Notes under the pieces: model-generated
The model's input: the letters and a program-made list of their open reading frames with translations, nothing else
Told to the model about the DNA's origin: nothing
Database searches by the model: none
NCBI RefSeq assembly: GCF_000336935.1
Contig: NZ_AOME01000070.1
Location: forward strand, 102,065-137,537
Length of the DNA stretch: 35,473 nucleotides
Direction of reading: 5' to 3'
Source of the DNA: Halococcus salifodinae DSM 8989
GTDB taxonomy: Archaea; Halobacteriota; Halobacteria; Halobacteriales; Halococcaceae
Program-made: the position numbers and the translations under genes
Shown here: positions 32,243 to 35,473 of the stretch, one piece after another
How the letters are laid out: each line of letters starts with the position of its first letter
How positions within the stretch are numbered: the stretch's first letter is position 1

Positions 32243-33166
32243 CTACGCCGGGAGCGTTTCGGCGAGCGTATCGACGAACGCCGCCGACCGTTCGACGTGC
32301 GGGAGGAGTTTGGCGTCGTCGAACACCACCAATCGGGCGTCGGCGGCGTCGGCGATCTCTCGACCGCGTTCGAGTCCGGGGAGGTCGGCGTCGCGGCCCC
32401 AGACGATCGTCGAGGGGATGTCGAGTGCGGCGAGTCGATCGTCGAGATCGACGTCGGGATCGAGAAACCCGCTCACGAACGAGGCGGGAGCGAACCGCGC
32501 GCCCGGCTGGTGGGTCGTCCGCCAGCGATAGTCGATGTACTCCTCGGTGAGGATCGACGGATCGGCGATGGCGTGATCGCGCTCGAAGTACCGGAGCGAG
32601 GGTTTGCTGGTGAGGAGGTTGAACAGCGCCTCGCCCACGAACGGCGCACGGAGCAGCGAGCGGAGCCACACCCGGCGCTCGGGCATCGTTTCGGCGGTCG
32701 GACAGACGAGGACGAGTTCGGTGAAGCCGGCGTCCTCGGCGGCGGTCGCGGCATACGCACCTGATAGCGACGACGCGACACAGATCGCGTCCTCGGTGAG
32801 ATCGCTGGCGAACTCGGTCACGAACGTGGTGTAGAGCGACGCGGAGTACACGAGAGGCGGCCGATCCGAGCGTCCGAACCCCGGAAGATCGGGCGCGATC
32901 ACGTGGTACTCGGCAGCGAGCTCCTCGAAGACCCGCTCGAACTCCCGGCTCGATCCGGCAGCGTTGATTCCGTGGAGGAGCAGACAGTCGGGGTCGTCCG
33001 GATCGCCCGCCTCGGTGTAGGTGATATCGAACCCGCGCCAGCGGTACGTGTGCTGGGTACCGGCAAGCGCGTGATCGAGCACGCCCGCACGACCGGTCAA
33101 TGCACGATTGGTCACGGCGACGAATCCCGCGCCAGCGAGGGCACCGACGGCGGCGCGAAGCTTCAT
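32243..33166 (-). CDS. Alpha/beta-fold hydrolase
   Basis: 307 aa. The start at 33166 is fixed by a TTTATA box 25-30 nt upstream. An N-terminal hydrophobic segment (about 5-20) may anchor it. Then comes the core: oxyanion loop LLLHGINAAG, APDLPGFGRSDRP, nucleophile elbow ASSLSG (Ser in place of the usual first Gly of GxSxG; nucleophile probably the second Ser), acid WGRDADLPGLE and a final catalytic His in LLPHVERS. This is an esterase, lipase or related hydrolase; the substrate is unknown. It is followed, on the same strand, by the DyP-like gene 116 nt later. Confidence 0.88.
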   Translation of the reverse strand: MKLRAAVGALAGAGFVAVTNRALTGRAGVLDHALAGTQHTYRWRGFDITYTEAGDPDDPDCLLLHGINAAGSSREFERVFEELAAEYHVIAPDLPGFGRSDRPPLVYSASLYTTFVTEFASDLTEDAICVASSLSGAYAATAAEDAGFTELVLVCPTAETMPERRVWLRSLLRAPFVGEALFNLLTSKPSLRYFERDHAIADPSILTEEYIDYRWRTTHQPGARFAPASFVSGFLDPDVDLDDRLAALDIPSTIVWGRDADLPGLERGREIADAADARLVVFDDAKLLPHVERSAAFVDTLAETLPA

Positions 33167-33190
33167 GTGGATGCCAACGGGCAACCACGG

Positions 33191-33196
33191 TTTATA
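33191..33196 (-). promoter_or_regulatory. TATA box of the alpha/beta hydrolase gene
   Basis: On the minus strand the sequence reads GTATAAACC, 25-30 nt before the ATG at 33166, indicating a leaderless transcript. Confidence 0.65.
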
Positions 33197-33353
33197 CGTG
33201 GTGATGGTCTCCGACCGGCAGCGACCGGCGAACGGCCACAACGATTATGAGAGGGGGCATACATCCTCCGACGAACCGATGTCGAAAAGCGATCGCTGCT
33301 GTATCGTGTGTTGAAGACGATGGATCTCAATCGTTAATCTCTATGACGAATTA

Positions 33354-33397
33354 TTTATATAGTGTTGTTCAGTTAATCTACGCGAAAGTGGACGGAG
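33354..33397 (+). promoter_or_regulatory. Promoter and ribosome-binding site of the winged-helix gene
   Basis: TTTATATAG at about 33354-33362, in the most AT-rich stretch of the window (33330-33380), lies 45-50 nt before the ATG at 33405. GGAG at 33394-33397 is 7 nt before the start. This would give a short leadered mRNA. Confidence 0.55.
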
Positions 33398-33404
33398 ATA
33401 CGAC

Positions 33405-33701
33405 ATGCCAGAAACGCCAACCATCGAAGCCGAGGCCACGACAGAGGAAAACGCCAGCGAGTTCGTGACGGGATCGGCGGCGCGCGTCGCCGTGCTCGAA
33501 CGGCTGGTCGAGGGACCCGCGGCCCCCGACGAGATCGCTGCCGAGCGATCCGTCAGTGCCGCCAGCGCAAAGGACGCAGCGGCGGAGCTCCGGGAACGTG
33601 AACTCGTCGAGCTCCTCGTTACCGACGACGAGCGCGTGTACGGGCTCACCGCGAAGGGCGAGCGAACCCTGTTCTTCCTCGAAACGGAGGGGAAGGTCTA
33701 G
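33405..33701 (+). CDS. Small winged-helix transcriptional regulator (ArsR/MarR-like)
   Basis: 98 aa. An acidic N-terminal tail of about 25 residues precedes a winged helix: ARVAVLERLVEGPAAPDEIA (helices 1-2), SVSAASAKDAAAELRERELV (recognition helix) and the wing RVYGLTAKGERTLFFLE. No metal-binding Cys or His motif is seen. It probably binds DNA as a dimer; the target is unknown. It is divergent from the hydrolase gene and tandem with the beta-helix gene, whose start lies 87 nt downstream. Confidence 0.75.
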   Translation: MPETPTIEAEATTEENASEFVTGSAARVAVLERLVEGPAAPDEIAAERSVSAASAKDAAAELRERELVELLVTDDERVYGLTAKGERTLFFLETEGKV

Positions 33702-33788
33702 CGACCGTTCGGACCGCTTCGAGGGGGACGGATGCAGTCCGCAAGTCTCGGAGGGGTTTTTGCGAAACAACCAACCAGCGAAACACTG

Positions 33789-35473
33789 ATGCCACGCAAT
33801 GATAGCGGATGCGGCCGGAGGGGTAGCGAGACGGGAAGCGACTTCGCCATCGATCGGCGTTCGTGTCTGAAAGCCGCGGGGATCGCCGCCGGTTCAGCCG
33901 CGCTGTTTTCGGGATCGGCGAGCGCCGCGGAACACCGGGGGATCCGGTTCAAACGAACCGTAAACATGGTCGAGGACGCCGGCTGCGATCCGACCGGCAC
34001 GGAGCCGTGTGACGAGCAGTTGCGAGCGGCGGCCGACGACTACACGCTCCTGAAGTTCCCGGCTGGAACCTACAAGTTCACCGAGAAGAACGTCGTGCTC
34101 GACACCACGAACCTGGGGTTCCGCGGCGAGGGTGACGTTCGCTTCGCGGTTCCCGAGGGGTACAACGAGAAACTGCTCGTCGCCGACCGTGGAACCGGGC
34201 TGCTGTTCGAGAACATCGACATCGATCAGCGAGCCCACGGAGCGACGCCGGGACTCCATCTCGGGGCGGCCGACGATCTCCAAATTCACGACGTCGAGTA
34301 CATCGGCCAGGGTATCCACTTCGACAGCGAACCGCGCAGCGAGGGCGGCGGGAACCCGGCGGTCACGAACGCGCTCTCGCCCATCGTTCGTTCGGCGGAC
34401 GGCACCGGTGTCGTCGAGAACGTGACGGTGAACGACGCCGGTCTGATGGGAGCGTACAACCGCGGTGAAGGACGCGTCGGCGTCTGGATCGGGATGAGCA
34501 CCAGGGGAACCATCACACTCCGGGGTTGTCACATCGAAGGAGTCCCGAACAACGGCCTCTACTGCAGTCGAACCTACGGTGTCGTCCGTGTCGAAGGCGG
34601 AACCTTCAGGAACAACGACATCTCACAGGTCCGGATCGGCAGCGAGGGGAGCTACGTCGATGGAGCGACCATCGAGGTCGACGCTGGGGCGAGTAGCAGC
34701 CCCAATCCGGGGCAGATGCTCAACGGACGCGGGGTCCGCTTCGAGGTCGGCTCGCTCGACACCGCCGGACCGGAGGTCCGAAACTGTGACATTACGATTG
34801 CCGACGCCTCCCACTCCGGTGGCGGAGTGGTCGCGTCGGGCGATATCGGGCGGTTCGACGTTCGGAACACCCGTATCAAGGTCGATGTCGACGGCGTTCG
34901 CGGTGTGCTCGCGAAGGATCCGACCGGCGGAGCCTACAACACCGGTACACCGTACGACGGCACGCTGCGGAACGTCAGCGTCACCGGAAGTGCGGGCGGG
35001 ACATCGGCAATCGAGCTGCGCCAGCGCTCCGGATCGGTGATCGAAGGGTGTTGCCTCCAGGTTTCAGGAGCCGATCGGAATGGTGTCACAGTGGTCGATT
35101 CGGACGACTGTGTCCTCCGGAACGGAACGATCGACGTGACGGGCGAGTCAGTTGTCCGCGAGAACGCATCGGTCGCCGTCAGCGGGATCGGCGATAGCGG
35201 CACCTGCCCGGCTCCGAGCGGTGCGTCGCCATCCCAGCCGCAGCCAGAGCCCGAACCACAACCAGAATCGTCGGAACCGGGTCCGGACGCGGACGTCCTG
35301 ACGATCGAGGGCGCATCGGGGGCGGACTACGAGCTCGCGGCGAGCGAGGGTCTGGCGAAAACCACCACGATGGACGGAGCGACGATCGATCCGAACGACA
35401 CCATCGACGGGGCGACCGCGACCGGCCAGGTCGGTGGCAGCGGCCGAGACAGCTTCGCCATCGGCGGTGAGAT
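33789..35473 (+). CDS. Tat-exported right-handed beta-helix protein (C-terminus beyond window)
   Basis: At least 561 codons are open from the ATG at 33789 to the right edge. The signal is twin-arginine (IDRRSCLKAAGIAAG) with an Ala-rich cleavage region. The next 420 residues have the short repeating turns of a parallel beta-helix: many G-x-V/I-x-N/D motifs such as GVVRVEGGTFRNNDIS and VRNCDITIADASHSGG. A Pro/Glu/Gln linker (PQPEPEPQPESSEPG) then leads to a second domain starting VLTIEGASG, as found in haloarchaeal secreted proteins. Such proteins often bind or cleave polysaccharides; catalytic residues were not identified. A GGTTTTTGC patch about 30 nt upstream may be its promoter. Confidence 0.82.
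   Translation, partial: MPRNDSGCGRRGSETGSDFAIDRRSCLKAAGIAAGSAALFSGSASAAEHRGIRFKRTVNMVEDAGCDPTGTEPCDEQLRAAADDYTLLKFPAGTYKFTEKNVVLDTTNLGFRGEGDVRFAVPEGYNEKLLVADRGTGLLFENIDIDQRAHGATPGLHLGAADDLQIHDVEYIGQGIHFDSEPRSEGGGNPAVTNALSPIVRSADGTGVVENVTVNDAGLMGAYNRGEGRVGVWIGMSTRGTITLRGCHIEGVPNNGLYCSRTYGVVRVEGGTFRNNDISQVRIGSEGSYVDGATIEVDAGASSSPNPGQMLNGRGVRFEVGSLDTAGPEVRNCDITIADASHSGGGVVASGDIGRFDVRNTRIKVDVDGVRGVLAKDPTGGAYNTGTPYDGTLRNVSVTGSAGGTSAIELRQRSGSVIEGCCLQVSGADRNGVTVVDSDDCVLRNGTIDVTGESVVRENASVAVSGIGDSGTCPAPSGASPSQPQPEPEPQPESSEPGPDADVLTIEGASGADYELAASEGLAKTTTMDGATIDPNDTIDGATATGQVGGSGRDSFAIGGE

Noticed and set aside
30816-33188. A 790-residue protein joining the DyP-like protein to sequence overlapping the hydrolase gene
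   Set aside because: The upstream part is an out-of-frame Arg-rich shadow of the alpha/beta hydrolase; the Tat signal at 32126 marks the real start.
33247-33468. Small ORFs between the hydrolase and winged-helix genes, including an 11-codon MSKSDRCCIVC
   Set aside because: No start signal of their own, overlap with the promoter of the winged-helix gene, and no support beyond an open frame.

Overview
The window is about 35.5 kb of chromosome from an extremely halophilic archaeon (class Halobacteria). The evidence is high GC, strongly acidic predicted proteins, Tat signal peptides, a halocyanin, family-B DNA polymerase, PAN ATPase, the HerA-NurA-Mre11-Rad50 set, and haloarchaeal promoters with a TATA-like box 25-30 nt before leaderless start codons. 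Intergenic DNA packed with short GC-rich palindromes suggests Halococcus or a relative; the genus is a weak guess. No transposase, phage gene, CRISPR array or rRNA was seen. Two genes run off the ends: an M32 carboxypeptidase (left) and a Tat-exported beta-helix protein (right).

Layout. 1-3609: two peptidases (M32, M20) read leftward from a region divergent with a PIN/VirB11-type ATPase/KH protein (PINA-like). 3610-4254: first composite palindromic element. 4255-6391: halocyanin, a Cys-rich membrane protein, tRNA-Gln(TTG) preceded by a hairpin that copies its acceptor stem, and a small membrane protein. 6420-11146 (minus): an iron and Fe-S block, with sufC-sufB-sufD followed by a ferritin-like gene and a DtxR-fold regulator; three tiny ORFs are chained to these two genes by 4-nt start/stop overlaps. 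11147-11644: second composite element. 11645-14416 (minus): DNA polymerase B. 14556-15400: three small haloarchaeal genes. 15502-23398: a tightly packed mre11-rad50-nurA-herA operon for double-strand-break end processing. 23495-24709: PAN. 24710-25303 and 26219-26593: third and fourth composite elements, each starting at the stop codon of the preceding gene. 25304-27844: two alkaline-phosphatase-superfamily proteins, then a convergent flippase-like membrane protein. 29000-35473: an FG-GAP/UnbV lipoprotein, a DyP-peroxidase-like Tat lipoprotein, an alpha/beta hydrolase, a winged-helix protein and the beta-helix protein.

Two things look least described. (1) A recurrent composite intergenic element, four copies in 35 kb, has fixed module order C-B-A: a terminal-inverted-repeat hairpin with T5/A5 edges and a covarying base pair, an ATGAAAAACTCCC-like module, and a 20-nt box. 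It is filled with perfect palindromes whose 3-nt loops are GAA or GGA on one strand. (2) A five-cistron iron-linked operon contains three 18-20 codon ORFs, two of them tandem paralogues, every junction being a GTGA or ATGA overlap. It ends in a DtxR-fold regulator that appears to have lost the family's usual metal ligands and gained a Cys cluster.
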